This document shows positions 18,313 to 28,656 of a stretch of DNA of 64,000 nt, in pieces. The position numbers and the translations under genes are program-made. The DNA comes from Jiella mangrovi (GTDB lineage: Bacteria; Pseudomonadota; Alphaproteobacteria; Rhizobiales; Rhizobiaceae), in contig NZ_JAGJCF010000007.1 in the NCBI RefSeq assembly GCF_017815135.1, positions 1-64,000 of the forward strand. The letters run 5' to 3'. Numbering within the stretch: the first letter of the stretch is position 1; the number at the start of each line of letters is the position of its first letter. A model generated the notes under the pieces. The model was not told the DNA's origin, ran no database searches, and was given only the letters and a program-made list of their open reading frames with translations.

Positions 18313-19995
18313 TTGAGCGCAGCGATAAGCCAGAGCGAAAACGCGGGTGCGGGCAGGTTCATCGACCGCCTCGCTGGCCGGGTGATGCTGCTCGAAGGGC
18401 TGCCGCGCGTCCTTGCCGCGATCGCGGCGGGCGCGCTGGCGACGCTCGCGCTGCCGCCGATCGACTTTCCCGCCAGCGCCTTCGTCGCCTTCCCCGTCCT
18501 CGTCTGGCTGCTCGACGGGATCGGGGCACGTCAAACGCTCTTGCGCACGCTTCTCGCCGATTTCTGGATCGGCTGGCTGTTCGGCTTCGGCTATTTCGTG
18601 GCCGGGCTGTGGTGGCTCGGCAGCGCGATGCTGGTGGATGCCGCCGCTTTCGCCGTGTTCATCCCCTTCGCCGTCCTCGGCCTGCCTGCCGTTTGCGCCG
18701 TCTATTTCGGCCTGTCGACGATGCTCGCGCGGCGGTTCTGGTCGCACAGCGCCTTTCGGATCCTGGTTCTCGCAGCCTCTTTCGGCCTTTTCGAGTGGCT
18801 GCGATCCTTTGTTCTCACCGGCTTTCCGTGGAACGAGATCGGCGTTCTCGCAGCGCCGACGCCGATGCTGATGCAGAGCGTCAGCCTCGTCGGCATACAC
18901 GGGATCAGCCTTCTGGCCGTGTTCGTCTTCGCGGCGCCCGCCGTGCTGGCCGACAGGCACGGGCGCGTGCCGGTCGTCACGCTCGCCGTCCTGATTGCGG
19001 CCGGCCATATCGGTTACGGCTACGTCCGGCTCGCCGCCAATCCGACGAAATTCGTCGATGGCACCCGCGTCAGCGTCGTCCAGGCGAACATTCCCCAGTC
19101 CGACAAGTTCGACGAGGCCGCAGCCCAGAAGATCTTCGCCCGCCAGATCGCCGTCACCGAAAAGGGCCGGGAGGCGCGTCCCGCAAAGCCCGAACAGGGG
19201 ACTGGCGCCAAGATCGTCGAGACGGCGCCGCAGGAGCGCACCTTGATCGTCTGGGCGGAATCCTCGCTGCCCTTCATCCTCACCGAGCGCCCCGAGGCGA
19301 TCGCGAGGCTTGCCGACATGATCGAGCCCGGCGAGATGCTGATCGCCGGCGCGCCGCGCATCGAGACCCTCGCCTCGGGCCGCGAGCGCCTCTACAACTC
19401 CGTCCTCGTCATCGACGACAATGGCGAGATCGTCGATGCCAGGGACAAGGTGCACCTCGTCCCCTTCGGCGAATACATGCCCTTCGGCCGGTTTTTCGAA
19501 AGCCTCGGGATCATGAATCTCAGCCAGATGCCGGGCGGCTTCTCGGCCGGCAGCGCGCACGATCCGGTGCCGATCGACGGGTCGCCGTCCTTCCTGCCGC
19601 TGGTGTGCTACGAAGCCATCTTCCCGGCCGAGATCGCGCCCAGCATAGCCAAGGACCGCCCCGGCTTTCTCGTCAACGATACCAATGACGGCTGGTTCGG
19701 CAACACGCCGGGCCCCTACCAGCATCTGAGGCTGGCCGAACTCTCCGCCGTTGCCCTGGGTCTTCCTTTGATCAGGGCTGCCAATACCGGCATTTCCGTC
19801 GTCACCGACGCTTACGGCCGGGAGATCGACGCTCTCGCGCTCGGGGCGACGGGTACGATCGAATCCGCGCTTCCGGCGGCGGCGCCGGCAACGCCTTATT
19901 CCCGCCTTCGAAATCTTCCCTTCTTCGTACTCTTGGTTGCAAGTTTCGCGATTTCAGTAAGCATATGGTTATTCATCAGCCGGCAATTGGATTGA
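18313..19995 (+). CDS. lnt: Apolipoprotein N-acyltransferase
   Basis: Final enzyme of lipoprotein maturation, adding the N-linked acyl chain to diacylglyceryl-Cys in the inner membrane. N-terminal membrane segments span about residues 30-240, the periplasmic nitrilase domain about 250-510, and a last membrane helix about 530-555. Catalytic elements are visible: Glu in VWAESSLPF, Lys in ARDKVHLVPFGEY, and Cys in LPLVCYEAIFP, followed by NDTNDGWFGNTPGPYQHL. The TTG at 18313 is the longest start; the true N-terminus may lie closer to the ATG at 18385. lspA for the preceding step is at 34.7 kb. Confidence 0.95.
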   Translation: MSAAISQSENAGAGRFIDRLAGRVMLLEGLPRVLAAIAAGALATLALPPIDFPASAFVAFPVLVWLLDGIGARQTLLRTLLADFWIGWLFGFGYFVAGLWWLGSAMLVDAAAFAVFIPFAVLGLPAVCAVYFGLSTMLARRFWSHSAFRILVLAASFGLFEWLRSFVLTGFPWNEIGVLAAPTPMLMQSVSLVGIHGISLLAVFVFAAPAVLADRHGRVPVVTLAVLIAAGHIGYGYVRLAANPTKFVDGTRVSVVQANIPQSDKFDEAAAQKIFARQIAVTEKGREARPAKPEQGTGAKIVETAPQERTLIVWAESSLPFILTERPEAIARLADMIEPGEMLIAGAPRIETLASGRERLYNSVLVIDDNGEIVDARDKVHLVPFGEYMPFGRFFESLGIMNLSQMPGGFSAGSAHDPVPIDGSPSFLPLVCYEAIFPAEIAPSIAKDRPGFLVNDTNDGWFGNTPGPYQHLRLAELSAVALGLPLIRAANTGISVVTDAYGREIDALALGATGTIESALPAAAPATPYSRLRNLPFFVLLVASFAISVSIWLFISRQLD

Positions 19996-20133
19996 CATCG
20001 CGGCGGTAATGAGCGACGCCGTTGGCGATGATAAGGATTTGTGAGTTTCTGTTCATGCTCACGCAAGGCCCTTACCATTTGGCCTCCCGGCTGGCGTAGC
20101 CCCTGGGTGGCAAGAAGCGAGAAGGCGTAAGCG

Positions 20134-20559
20134 ATGCAGGAGAGCAAGAAGAAGCCCAACCCGATCGACACGCATGTCGGATCGCGGGTCAGGCTTCGAC
20201 GTACCATGCTCGGCATGAGCCAGGAGAAACTCGGCGAGGCGCTCGGCATCACCTTCCAGCAGGTACAGAAATACGAGAAGGGCTCGAACCGGATCGGCGC
20301 AAGCCGCCTGCAGAATATCTCCGATGTTCTCAGCGTGCCGGTCGCCTATTTCTTCGAAGACGCACCGAACTCGCCGGGTTCGGGCGGCGGCGGCCTGCAG
20401 GAATCCGGCTCCGACTACGTGGTCGATTTTCTGTCGACATCCGAAGGGCTTCAGCTCAATCGCGCCTTCGTCAAGATCGCCGATCCGAAAGTCCGCAAGC
20501 GCGTCATCGACCTCGTTCGCACCCTTGCCGGCTCCGCCGAAGAGCTGCCGAAAAGCTGA
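20134..20559 (+). CDS. XRE-family regulator, PraR/PhrR-like
   Basis: 141 residues. A Cro/CI helix-turn-helix covers about 12-70 (IDTHVGSRVRLRRTMLGMSQEKLGEALG ... QQVQKYEKGSNRIG), followed by a glycine-serine linker (NSPGSGGGG) and a C-terminal helical region conserved in rhizobial homologues (DFLSTSEGLQLNRAFVKI ... KRVIDLVRTLAG). The position between lnt and metK matches the rhizobial gene for the PraR/PhrR-type repressor, which controls surface-attachment and quorum-sensing genes in Rhizobium and symbiosis genes in Azorhizobium. Orthology is inferred from order and domain layout. An intrinsic terminator follows at once. Confidence 0.88.
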   Translation: MQESKKKPNPIDTHVGSRVRLRRTMLGMSQEKLGEALGITFQQVQKYEKGSNRIGASRLQNISDVLSVPVAYFFEDAPNSPGSGGGGLQESGSDYVVDFLSTSEGLQLNRAFVKIADPKVRKRVIDLVRTLAGSAEELPKS

Positions 20560-20565
20560 AAATTT

Positions 20566-20585
20566 GCGCCATTTCGGCGCTTTTT
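20566..20585 (+). terminator. Rho-independent terminator after XRE gene
   Basis: GCGCC-ATTTC-GGCGC followed directly by TTTTT, 6 bp after the stop codon. It separates the regulator from metK, which therefore needs its own promoter within 20586-20749. Confidence 0.85.
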
Positions 20586-20749
20586 AGCACTTAATCTCCT
20601 TGACCTGATAGTGCACGTGCCGCAAACCCCACCGCGGCCAGCGGGTAATTCCGCGCCCCAAACTCTTCCATCCCGGCCGCGTTTGCATCGGCAGTGATGT
20701 GGATTGTCCGCATCTGCCGGCTCGTGCGGCTTCATCAGAGGGAATTAGG

Positions 20750-22015
20750 ATGCCACGCAGCGACTACCTATTCACCAGCGAAAGCGTGTCCGAAGGTCAT
20801 CCCGACAAGGTCTGCGACCGCATCTCCGACGAGATCGTCGACCTGGTCTATCGGGAAGCCAAGAAGGCCGGCGTCGATCCCTGGTCGGTGCGCATCGCCT
20901 GCGAGACACTGGCGACGACCAATCGCGTGGTGATTGCCGGCGAGGTCCGTTTGCCGCCGTCGCTGATGAAGACCGACAAGAACGGCAAGGACGTCATCAA
21001 CCCCTCGCGCTTCAAGTCGGCGGCACGCAGGGCCATCCGCAATATCGGCTACGAGCAGGACGGGTTTCACTGGAAGACCTGCAAGATCGACGTTCTCCTC
21101 CACTCCCAGTCGGCCGACATCGCCCAGGGCGTCGACAAGGCCCATGAGATCCGCGACAAGGCCGGCGCGAACGACATCGAGGAAGGCGCCGGCGACCAGG
21201 GCATCATGTTCGGTTATGCCTGCAAGGAGACGCCGGAGCTGATGCCGGCGCCGATCTATTATTCGCACAAGATGCTCGAACTGCTCGCGGCGGCCAGGAA
21301 GGCCGGCGAGGGCGAGGTCGCCCGTCTCGGCCCCGACGCCAAGAGCCAGGTGACGATCCGCTACGAGAACGACAAGCCGGCTGCCGTCACCTCGATCGTC
21401 CTGTCCACCCAGCATGTCGACGAAAGCTGGGATTCGGCCAAGGTTCGCCAGGTGGTCGAGCCCTATATCCGCGAGGCGCTCGGCGACATGCCGATCGACG
21501 ACGACTGCATCTGGTACATCAACCCGACCGGCAAGTTCGTCATCGGCGGCCCGGACGGCGACGCCGGCCTCACCGGCCGCAAGATCATCGTCGACACCTA
21601 TGGCGGCGCGGCGCCCCATGGCGGCGGCGCCTTTTCCGGCAAGGACACGACCAAGGTCGACCGCTCGGCCGCCTATGCCGCGCGCTATCTCGCCAAGAAC
21701 GTCGTCGCGGCGGGTCTTGCCGAGAAGTGCACGATCCAGATCGCCTATGCGATCGGTGTCGCCCAGCCGGTCTCGGTCTATGTCAACCTCCACGACACCG
21801 GCAAGAATGTCGGCGAGGCGGAAGTGGAGAAGGCTATCCGTTCGGTCATGGACCTGTCGCCGACCGGCATTCGCCGGCATCTCGACCTCAACAAGCCGAT
21901 CTACGCCAAGACGTCGTCCTATGGCCATTTCGGCCGCAAGCCCGGCCGGGACGGCTCGTTCTCCTGGGAAAAGACCGATCTCGCGCCGAAGCTGAAGGCA
22001 GCGCTCAAGGCCTGA
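20750..22015 (+). CDS. metK: S-adenosylmethionine synthase
   Basis: Makes SAM from methionine and ATP; 421 residues. Family signatures are [19 protein letters not shown] near the N-terminus, [12 protein letters not shown] (about 140-151) and [19 protein letters not shown] (about 290-310). The start is the ATG at 20750 with GAGGGA upstream; the in-frame extension to 20699 is non-conserved. The product feeds methylation by neighbours such as TrmB and MiaB. The roughly 160-nt leader after the terminator has a 6-bp hairpin (20690-20719), but I cannot match it to a known SAM riboswitch class. Confidence 0.98.
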   Translation: MPRSDYLFTSESVSEGHPDKVCDRISDEIVDLVYREAKKAGVDPWSVRIACETLATTNRVVIAGEVRLPPSLMKTDKNGKDVINPSRFKSAARRAIRNIGYEQDGFHWKTCKIDVLLHSQSADIAQGVDKAHEIRDKAGANDIEEGAGDQGIMFGYACKETPELMPAPIYYSHKMLELLAAARKAGEGEVARLGPDAKSQVTIRYENDKPAAVTSIVLSTQHVDESWDSAKVRQVVEPYIREALGDMPIDDDCIWYINPTGKFVIGGPDGDAGLTGRKIIVDTYGGAAPHGGGAFSGKDTTKVDRSAAYAARYLAKNVVAAGLAEKCTIQIAYAIGVAQPVSVYVNLHDTGKNVGEAEVEKAIRSVMDLSPTGIRRHLDLNKPIYAKTSSYGHFGRKPGRDGSFSWEKTDLAPKLKAALKA

Positions 22016-22099
22016 CCCTTCGCCGTGCCACGCCCTGCCGCGCCCCCCGACAGCCGATCACCGGCGCGGCGCGGCGCAGGGCAAGGTGAGAAAACCATC

Positions 22100-22129
22100 G
22101 GGCCCGGCCAGCGCCGGGCCCTTTGCTTT
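22100..22129 (+). terminator. Rho-independent terminator after metK
   Basis: A 9-bp perfect stem GGGCCCGGC / GCCGGGCCC (22100-22108, 22113-22121) with a CAGC loop, followed by TTTGCTTT. It lies 85 bp after metK and upstream of trmB. Confidence 0.85.
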
Positions 22130-22208
22130 GTCCTGCACGATCGAGACGATCGCTATAAAGGGCCTGCGTCTCGCCATCGCCGGCCGCATCGAACCGGAGC
22201 CATCTCCC

Positions 22209-22910
22209 ATGGTCGCAGAGGACCGTCCCGAACGTCGCCGCGAAGCCTTTTTCGGCCGGCTGAAAGGCCCGAAACTTCGCCAGCATCAGGCCGATCTCAT
22301 CGAGCAGCGCCTGCCGCATCTTCGCGTCGATCTCGCACAGCCGGCTCCGGCCGATCTGGCGCGCCTGTTCGAGGCGCCCGTCGAGCGCGCGAGGCTGGAA
22401 ATCGGATTTGGCGGCGGCGAACATCTCCTCCACCGTTCGGGCGAGGATCCCGCCTGCGGCTTCATCGGCGTCGAACCCTTCGTCAACGGCATGGCCAAGC
22501 TGCTCTCGGCCCTCGAAGACGCCCCGCGCGACAACCTTCGGCTTTACGACGACGACGCGGCGATGCTGCTCGACTGGCTGCCGGATGCCTCGCTCGACGC
22601 CATCGATCTCAACTATCCCGATCCCTGGCCGAAGAAGAAACACTTCAAGCGCCGCTTCGTGAACGCCAGGAACCTCGACCGCTTCGCCCGCGTCCTGAAG
22701 CCCGGCGGGCTGTTCCGCTTTGCCTCGGACATCGACACCTACGTCAACTGGACGCTGCGCCACGTCGCCGATCACGCCGGCTTTAACTGGACGGCGCAGC
22801 GACCGGCAGACTGGCACACGCCCTTCGACGGCTGGCCGGGCACGCGCTACGAGGCAAAAGCCATCCGCGAGGGGCGGCCGCCGGCCTATCTGACGTTCCA
22901 GCGCCGCTGA
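22209..22910 (+). CDS. trmB: tRNA (guanine-N7-)-methyltransferase
   Basis: 233 residues; forms m7G46 in tRNA variable loops. The start at [24 protein letters not shown] (22209) gives the normal alphaproteobacterial N-terminus; the longer frame upstream runs through the metK terminator and is rejected. The SAM-binding segment [13 protein letters not shown] (about residues 62-74) and the catalytic-region segment [19 protein letters not shown] (about 136-154) are intact. Last gene of the plus-strand cluster. Confidence 0.97.
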   Translation: MVAEDRPERRREAFFGRLKGPKLRQHQADLIEQRLPHLRVDLAQPAPADLARLFEAPVERARLEIGFGGGEHLLHRSGEDPACGFIGVEPFVNGMAKLLSALEDAPRDNLRLYDDDAAMLLDWLPDASLDAIDLNYPDPWPKKKHFKRRFVNARNLDRFARVLKPGGLFRFASDIDTYVNWTLRHVADHAGFNWTAQRPADWHTPFDGWPGTRYEAKAIREGRPPAYLTFQRR

Positions 22911-22923
22911 CGACAGGGCTGCC

Positions 22924-23316
22924 TTACGTCGGCTCGATCAGGTCCCAGCGATTGCCGCAAAGGTCCTCGAAGACAGCGACCTTACCATAGGGCTCGACGC
23001 GTGGCGCCTCGATGAACCGGACGCCAGCCGCGGCCATGCGCGCGTGATCTCTTGCGAAATCATCTGTCTCGAGAAAAAGAAACACTCGGCCTCCGCCCTG
23101 CTTTCCAACGAAAGCGCGCTGCGAATCATCGGCCGGACGGGCGAGAAGCAATTCCGCACCCGCCCCGTTTCCCGGGGCAATGCGAACCCAGCGCTTGCCA
23201 TTACCAAGCGGCGTGTCTTCGACGAGGACGAAATCGAGACGATCGCAGAACCAAGCGATCGCGAGGTCATAGTCTTCTACCAAAAGCGCCATACGGGCGA
23301 CCGAGCGGCGGGTCAT
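22924..23316 (-). CDS. VOC-superfamily (glyoxalase/bleomycin-resistance-like) protein
   Basis: A 130-residue single-domain vicinal-oxygen-chelate protein with two beta-alpha-beta-beta-beta halves: SVARMALLVEDYDLAIAWFCDRL at the start and GGRVFLFLETDDFARDHARMAAAGVRF with GKVAVFEDLCGNRWDLIEPT at the end. The terminal Glu of WDLIEP is in the usual metal-ligand place; the substrate is unknown. It lies 3 bp after murJ on the same strand and is likely co-transcribed. Confidence 0.85.
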   Translation of the reverse strand: MTRRSVARMALLVEDYDLAIAWFCDRLDFVLVEDTPLGNGKRWVRIAPGNGAGAELLLARPADDSQRAFVGKQGGGRVFLFLETDDFARDHARMAAAGVRFIEAPRVEPYGKVAVFEDLCGNRWDLIEPT

Positions 23317-23319
23317 GGG

Positions 23320-24951
23320 CTATTGATCCGAACTGCTTGCGGCCGCTTTCGGCCGCCGGCGCCGGACGGTCTTCATGATCTGGCTGCGATCCGCCGCTCC
23401 CGTCGCAAAGGCGAGAATGAAGTAGATCGCCATGGCGGCGAGGACGAGAGCGCCGAGCGCCGGCAGCTGGCGGTGCAGCCCGTCGCCGGAGCCGAGCCAG
23501 GGCGAAAGCTCGGCGAGGCCGAAGACGAGGACACCGCCCATCACCGCCGAACACAGGCAGACCAGTGTCGCCCGTTTCAGAAGCGCCCGGTCCATCTCCC
23601 AAAGTCCGCGCCGGTAGAGCCCGAGGAACAAAAGCCCCGCATTCAACCAGCCGGCCAGGGTCGTCGCCAGCGCAATGCCGCGTTCGGCAAGGAGCCAGAA
23701 CAGGCCGAGCGAGAGGGCGATGTTGGCGCCGGCCGAGATCAGCGTCGCGATCATCGGCGTCTTGGTGTCTTCGCGGGCGAAGTAGCCCGGCGAGAACACC
23801 TTGATCATCACGAAGGCCGGCAATCCGAGGGCGTAGAGCCCGAGGACCGAGGCGACGGCGACGGTGGCGGAAGGCTCGAACGAGCCGCGCTCGTAGATCA
23901 CCCGGATGATCGGCTCGGGGATGAGGAACAAGGCGACCGCCGCCGGCACGGTGAGGAACAGCGCGAATTCCAGCGAGCGGTTCTGGGTGTGCTGGGCCTC
24001 GCGCAGATGCCCCGCCTTCAGCGCGCGGGAGAGTTCCGGCAACAGGACGACACCGATCGCGACACCGACCATGCCGAGCGGCAGCTGATAGGGCCGGTCA
24101 GCATATTGCAGGATCGACACCGCGCCCGGCTTGAAGGAGGCGATCGCCTGGCCGACGAAGAGGTTGATCTGGGTGATCCCGCCGATCAGCGCCGCCGGGC
24201 CGGCAAGAACCAGAAGGCGCTTCAGGCCCTTGGTCCAGCGCGGACGCTTCAGCGACACGCCGAAGCCGGCTAACTTCATGGCGATCACGACCATAGCCAG
24301 CTGAGCAAAGCCGGCGACGAGCACGCCCCAGCTCATGAAGGCGCCGATGGTCTGCTTGTCGGCGCCGATCCACAGGGCGTAGGAAATCACCCCGATGAGG
24401 ACGAAATTGAGGAGCGTTGGCGCCACGGCGGCGGCGAAGAAACGGCGGAAGGCGTTGAGGATCCCCGACACCATGGCCATGAGCGACATGCAGGCGAGAT
24501 AGGGAAACATGATGCGCGAAAAGGCGATGGTGATCTCGTAGCGATCGGCGCAGGAGATCACCGCGCCGCCGGCCGACGGGTCGTCGACGCAGACCGCAAG
24601 GCCCGGCGCGATGATGGTCTTGACGAGGAACGGCATGAAGATCATCGCCAGGACGGTGAGGACGGTCAGCACCGTGAACAGCGTCGAGAAGACTTCCGTG
24701 GCGAAGCGCCGGGCGCCCTCCTCGCCCTCTTCCTCCAGCGATCGTGAAAACAGGGGAATGAAGGCCGCGTTGAAGGCACCCTCGGCGAACAGGCGGCGAA
24801 ACAGGTTGGGAAAGCGGAAGGCGAGGTTGAACGCGTCGGCGACAGGGCCGACACCCAGCGCCGAGGCCATCAGCATTTCGCGGGCGAAACCGAACATCCG
24901 GCTGACGAGGGTCGCGCCCCCGACCGTCGCGAACTTGGACAGAAGGCTCAT
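23320..24951 (-). CDS. murJ: Lipid II flippase MurJ
   Basis: 543-residue MOP-superfamily membrane protein that moves lipid II across the inner membrane for peptidoglycan synthesis. Typical features: [60 protein letters not shown] at the N-terminus (read in two blocks), about 14 membrane helices, and a basic C-terminus. Its ATG overlaps the glnD stop by 4 bp, so glnD-murJ is a coupled operon, an order found across alphaproteobacteria. Confidence 0.96.
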   Translation of the reverse strand: MSLLSKFATVGGATLVSRMFGFAREMLMASALGVGPVADAFNLAFRFPNLFRRLFAEGAFNAAFIPLFSRSLEEEGEEGARRFATEVFSTLFTVLTVLTVLAMIFMPFLVKTIIAPGLAVCVDDPSAGGAVISCADRYEITIAFSRIMFPYLACMSLMAMVSGILNAFRRFFAAAVAPTLLNFVLIGVISYALWIGADKQTIGAFMSWGVLVAGFAQLAMVVIAMKLAGFGVSLKRPRWTKGLKRLLVLAGPAALIGGITQINLFVGQAIASFKPGAVSILQYADRPYQLPLGMVGVAIGVVLLPELSRALKAGHLREAQHTQNRSLEFALFLTVPAAVALFLIPEPIIRVIYERGSFEPSATVAVASVLGLYALGLPAFVMIKVFSPGYFAREDTKTPMIATLISAGANIALSLGLFWLLAERGIALATTLAGWLNAGLLFLGLYRRGLWEMDRALLKRATLVCLCSAVMGGVLVFGLAELSPWLGSGDGLHRQLPALGALVLAAMAIYFILAFATGAADRSQIMKTVRRRRPKAAASSSDQ

Positions 24952-27824
24952 GGCCGCGCCGGCCCATAGACTTTCTCCGCCGGCATGATGCCAACGGTCG
25001 GCGGCTCGCTTCCGGGATTTTCAAACATGTGGGTCAGCCACGCGATGATCCGCTCCGTCCGGCTGTCCGACGTGATCTTTGTTCCCAGAAGATCGGTGAC
25101 GTAGAAGACGTCGACCGCCTTCTCGCCATAGGTCGAGATGTGCGCCGAGCGGATGTCGAGATTGAGGTCGGCCATCGCCCTCGTCAGATCCGACAGGAGC
25201 CCCGGCCGGTCGAGGCCTTCGATTTCGACGACGGTGAACTGGTTGGAGAGGTCGTTGTCGATCCTGACGCTCGGATGGATCGAAAAGGCGGCTGGCGGTC
25301 GCTTCGACTTCTGCCCCGAAATCAGTCGCCGGCGGGTATCCTTGCCCTGCAGGAGCGCGCGGATGTAGCCGGAGATCCGCTCGCCGCGACGAAGCTCGTC
25401 GGCGTCCTCGGTGAATTCGCGGTTCAACACCAGAACGTCGAGGGCGCGTCCGTCCGACATGGTGAAGACCTGGGCGTCGGCGATGTTGGCCCCGGCTCCC
25501 GCGCAGGCGCCGGCGATCGACGAGAGCAGCCGCGGATGGTCCGGCGCCAGCACCATGATCTCGGTGATCCCCTGGAAGACGTCGGTTCTGACACGGGTCG
25601 CCAGCGGCTCGCCGGAAGAGGATGCGTCACGGATGAAATCCGCATGGCGGACCTGCTCCTCGAGCGGCGTCGTCAGGAAATAGTTCGGATAATGCAGCTC
25701 GAGATATTCCGCCCGTTCCGCCTCGCTCCACTCCGAGAGCCGCGCCGCCAGCCGCTCGCGCGAGGCGCCGAGCCGCTCGGCCCGGGTCGAGCGGGTGAAG
25801 CCGCCGGTCAGCGTCGGCTCGGTCTCGAGATACAGCGTGCGCAGGAGCTGGCCCTTCCAGCCGTTCCAGACCCCCGGCCCCACTGCGCGGATGTCACAGA
25901 CCGTCAGGATCATCAGGAGATTCAGCCGCTCGAGGGTCCGCACCCTTTCGGCGAAATCGAGGATGGTCTTGCGGTCGTTGATATCGCGCTGCTGTGCCGT
26001 CATCGACATGACGAGATGATCCTCGACCAGCCAGGAGACGAGGTCCGTCTCGCGCTCGTCGAGCCCGAGCCGCGGACACAGCTTGCGCGCCACGCGCGCG
26101 CCGGCGATCGAGTGATCCTCCGGCCGGCCCTTGGCGATGTCGTGGATCAGCGAGGCAACGTAAAGCACCCGGCGGTCCTTGATCGATCGGACGAGCTCGC
26201 TCGACATCGGATGATCGACCGTCAGCTCGCCCCGCTCGATGCGAGACAGATTGTCGATGGTGCGCAGGAGATGCTCGTCGACGGTATAGTGATGATACAT
26301 CGAGAACTGCATCATCGCGACGATCTTGCCGAATTCGGGAATGAACCGGCCGAGGACGCCGGCCTCGTTCATCCGCCGCAGATGGAATTCCGGATTGGTC
26401 CGGTCGGTCAGAACGTCGAGAAACAGGCTGTTGGCTTCCCGGTTCTCGCGAAGCTCGCCATTGATCAGCCGCAAGGAACGGCGGATCAGCTTCAAGGTAT
26501 CGGGGTGATATTCGAGCTCGTTCGAGGCCGCGAGCCGGAACACCCGCACGAGATTGACCGGATCGTCCTTGAAGACCGTCGGCGAGGAGACGTTGATGCG
26601 GTTGTTGTCGATGTGAAAGTCGATGGTGCCGGGGATCTTTTTCGCCCGGCTGCGCAGGCTGCGCACGAGATTGCGGATGCCCGAGATGCCGGGCGCCGGC
26701 TTGGCATGCTGCTCCTCCAGCGCGGCGCAGAGGATGCGGGTCAGATCGCCGACGTCCTTGGCGATCAGGAAGTAGTGCTTCATGAACCGCTCGACGTCCT
26801 TCAGCCCCGGATGGGCATTGTAGCCGAGACGGTCGGCGATCTCCGGCTGGAGATCGAAGGACAGCCGCTCTTCCGCCTTGCCGGTCACGAAGTGCATGTG
26901 GCAGCGCACCGCCCACAGAAAGTCCTCGGCCTTCTGGAACAGGCGGAGTTCGCGCCGCGAGATCACGCCGAGTTCGGCGAGCGCTTCGGGCGTCCTCACG
27001 CGGTAGTGATACTTGGCGATCCAGAACAGCGTGTTGAGATCGCGCAGCCCGCCCTTGCCCTCCTTCACATTCGGCTCGACGAGATAGCGGGTGTTGCCGA
27101 GCTTGGCGTGACGGGCGGAGCGTTCGGCGAGCTTGGCGGCGATGAAGGCCTCGCTCGTCCCCTCGACGACTTCGCTCTCGAAACGCTGGCCGAGTTCATC
27201 GAACAGCGCCTGATCGCCGACGATCAGCCAACGCTCGAGGATCGAGGTGCGGATCGTCATGTCGGCGCGGGCGAGCTTGATGCACTCGTCGATGTCACGC
27301 GTCGCATGGCCGACCTTGAAGCCGAGATCCCACAGAAGATACAGGAGATACTCGACCACCTGTTCGCCAAGGGCGGTCTGCTTGTAGGGCAGGAGAAACA
27401 GAAGATCGATGTCGGAGCCCGGCGCCAGCGTGCCGCGCCCGTAGCCACCCACGGCGACGATCGCCATGCGCTCGCCCGCCGAAAGATTCGACGAGCCAAA
27501 GACATGGCGCAGCGCGAAGTCGTGGATGGTCGCGATCACCACGTCCTGGACCGATGCCAGGCGCTTGGCGCAGTCGAGACCCGCGTTGTCCTGCCTGAAA
27601 CTCTCTTCGATGCGGCCGCGCGCTTCACGAATTGTCTCGCGTAGCAGCGAGAGGACGGCCCCTCTTGCGGCATCCGACGCGCCTCCGGCACTGTCGGCTT
27701 CGGCGATCTTCGTCAGGCGTGCAGCAAGGCCGACCGAATCAATGAAGGGCGAAACGTCGATCTGTACGGCATTTTCATCGTCCGGAACGACATTCGCGCG
27801 GTTTGAGACCGCCTGATGAGACAT
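24948..27824 (-). CDS. glnD: Bifunctional uridylyltransferase/uridylyl-removing enzyme GlnD
   Basis: The nitrogen sensor that uridylylates PII proteins when glutamine is low and removes UMP when it is high. 958 residues: nucleotidyltransferase domain with [19 protein letters not shown] (about 140-158), a GlnE-like helical region, an HD hydrolase domain with [16 protein letters not shown] (about 530-545), and two C-terminal ACT domains (about 735-815 and 850-925). The ATG at 27824 is preferred over the TTG two codons upstream. First gene of the glnD-murJ operon. Confidence 0.97.
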   Translation of the reverse strand: MSHQAVSNRANVVPDDENAVQIDVSPFIDSVGLAARLTKIAEADSAGGASDAARGAVLSLLRETIREARGRIEESFRQDNAGLDCAKRLASVQDVVIATIHDFALRHVFGSSNLSAGERMAIVAVGGYGRGTLAPGSDIDLLFLLPYKQTALGEQVVEYLLYLLWDLGFKVGHATRDIDECIKLARADMTIRTSILERWLIVGDQALFDELGQRFESEVVEGTSEAFIAAKLAERSARHAKLGNTRYLVEPNVKEGKGGLRDLNTLFWIAKYHYRVRTPEALAELGVISRRELRLFQKAEDFLWAVRCHMHFVTGKAEERLSFDLQPEIADRLGYNAHPGLKDVERFMKHYFLIAKDVGDLTRILCAALEEQHAKPAPGISGIRNLVRSLRSRAKKIPGTIDFHIDNNRINVSSPTVFKDDPVNLVRVFRLAASNELEYHPDTLKLIRRSLRLINGELRENREANSLFLDVLTDRTNPEFHLRRMNEAGVLGRFIPEFGKIVAMMQFSMYHHYTVDEHLLRTIDNLSRIERGELTVDHPMSSELVRSIKDRRVLYVASLIHDIAKGRPEDHSIAGARVARKLCPRLGLDERETDLVSWLVEDHLVMSMTAQQRDINDRKTILDFAERVRTLERLNLLMILTVCDIRAVGPGVWNGWKGQLLRTLYLETEPTLTGGFTRSTRAERLGASRERLAARLSEWSEAERAEYLELHYPNYFLTTPLEEQVRHADFIRDASSSGEPLATRVRTDVFQGITEIMVLAPDHPRLLSSIAGACAGAGANIADAQVFTMSDGRALDVLVLNREFTEDADELRRGERISGYIRALLQGKDTRRRLISGQKSKRPPAAFSIHPSVRIDNDLSNQFTVVEIEGLDRPGLLSDLTRAMADLNLDIRSAHISTYGEKAVDVFYVTDLLGTKITSDSRTERIIAWLTHMFENPGSEPPTVGIMPAEKVYGPARP

Positions 27825-27892
27825 CTGCAATCCTGCGGCGTCTTTAAAGGGCCGCCCGGCTATATCGCATGTCCCGGCACCGGCAAAGAGAA

Positions 27893-27922
27893 GGGCCGCC
27901 CCAGCGTCTGCCGGGGCGGCCC
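27893..27922 (-). terminator. Intrinsic terminator of the small secreted-protein gene
   Basis: Perfect 10-bp stem GGGCCGCCCC / GGGGCGGCCC with a 10-nt loop. On the minus strand it is followed by TTCTCTTTG, a moderate U-rich run, 34 bp after the stop of the gene at 27956-28375. Confidence 0.75.
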
Positions 27923-27955
27923 TGAACCGTCGACGTCATGCGACGGAGAGACGTC

Positions 27956-28375
27956 TTACTGCACCGAGTTGGTCGGAGCTTCGTCCTGGAGAGCCTGATC
28001 GGCCTGGCTCTTGGGAGCATTCGTGTCGCCGAAGGTCGCGCCGGACCCCGGAACGATCGGGCCGCCGTCCGTCGCACCGTCGGCATTCATCGCGCCGGTG
28101 CTCATCGTGTCGTCGGCCGCAACCGCGTCACGCTGATCGGCGCGGTTATTGGCACGCTGGCTGTCGCTGCCCGGAACGATGGTCTCGCTCGACGGCTGCG
28201 AGACTGCCGCATTGCCCATGCCGGCGTCGTCGGCGACGTTGTCGCGCTCCTGCGCGTTCTGCATTTCGACCTGTGTTTCCGAACCAGGAACATCCGGGCT
28301 GGTCTGAGCCAGGGCACCGTAGCTGAACATGGAAGCACCAAGAAGGGCGGCGGAGAAAATGGCGGTCGTTTTCAT
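27956..28375 (-). CDS. Small exported protein with VPGS motifs, unknown function
   Basis: 139 residues: a signal peptide (MKTTAIFSAALLGASMFSYGALAQ, cut in two here by the likely AxA site before TSPDVPG) and an acidic, Asn/Asp/Ala-rich mature region. The motif VPGS occurs three times (DVPGSE, IVPGSD, IVPGSG), each introducing a similar polar stretch, so the protein looks built from degenerate repeats. No cysteines or known domain are seen in the mature part. It is likely periplasmic or secreted. Between it and mutS (28376-28656) I see no gene. Confidence 0.75.
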   Translation of the reverse strand: MKTTAIFSAALLGASMFSYGALAQTSPDVPGSETQVEMQNAQERDNVADDAGMGNAAVSQPSSETIVPGSDSQRANNRADQRDAVAADDTMSTGAMNADGATDGGPIVPGSGATFGDTNAPKSQADQALQDEAPTNSVQ

Positions 28376-28656
28376 GTAATTCCTCTCGAATTCATCGGGC
28401 CGAATAGATTCGATTTGTCGCGACTTAGCGGCAAACCGGCGTTAGTTCGGTTTGGTATGACTGTACAACGGGCCCAGACGGCAGCGGTTCCTTTGACTTC
28501 TGCGTCATTCGGTCACGGTGTGTTCACGGATCCGGCGACAGTCAGGCTGCCTGCGCAATTTCGCAGCCTACCGGCGGCACTCGGCATATGGGCAGGGCGG
28601 CCCGGAACAAAGCGCTCCCGGGACAGCCACCCGGGTGACGTTTGCAGACACCACGA

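Noticed and set aside
20586-20749. Known SAM riboswitch class upstream of metK
   Set aside because: The conserved cores of SAM-II, SAM-V and SAM/SAH RNAs could not be located; kept only as an untyped leader.
25029-27644. 871-residue open frame on the plus strand
   Set aside because: Antisense to glnD, which has complete motifs and four domains; the plus frame has none.
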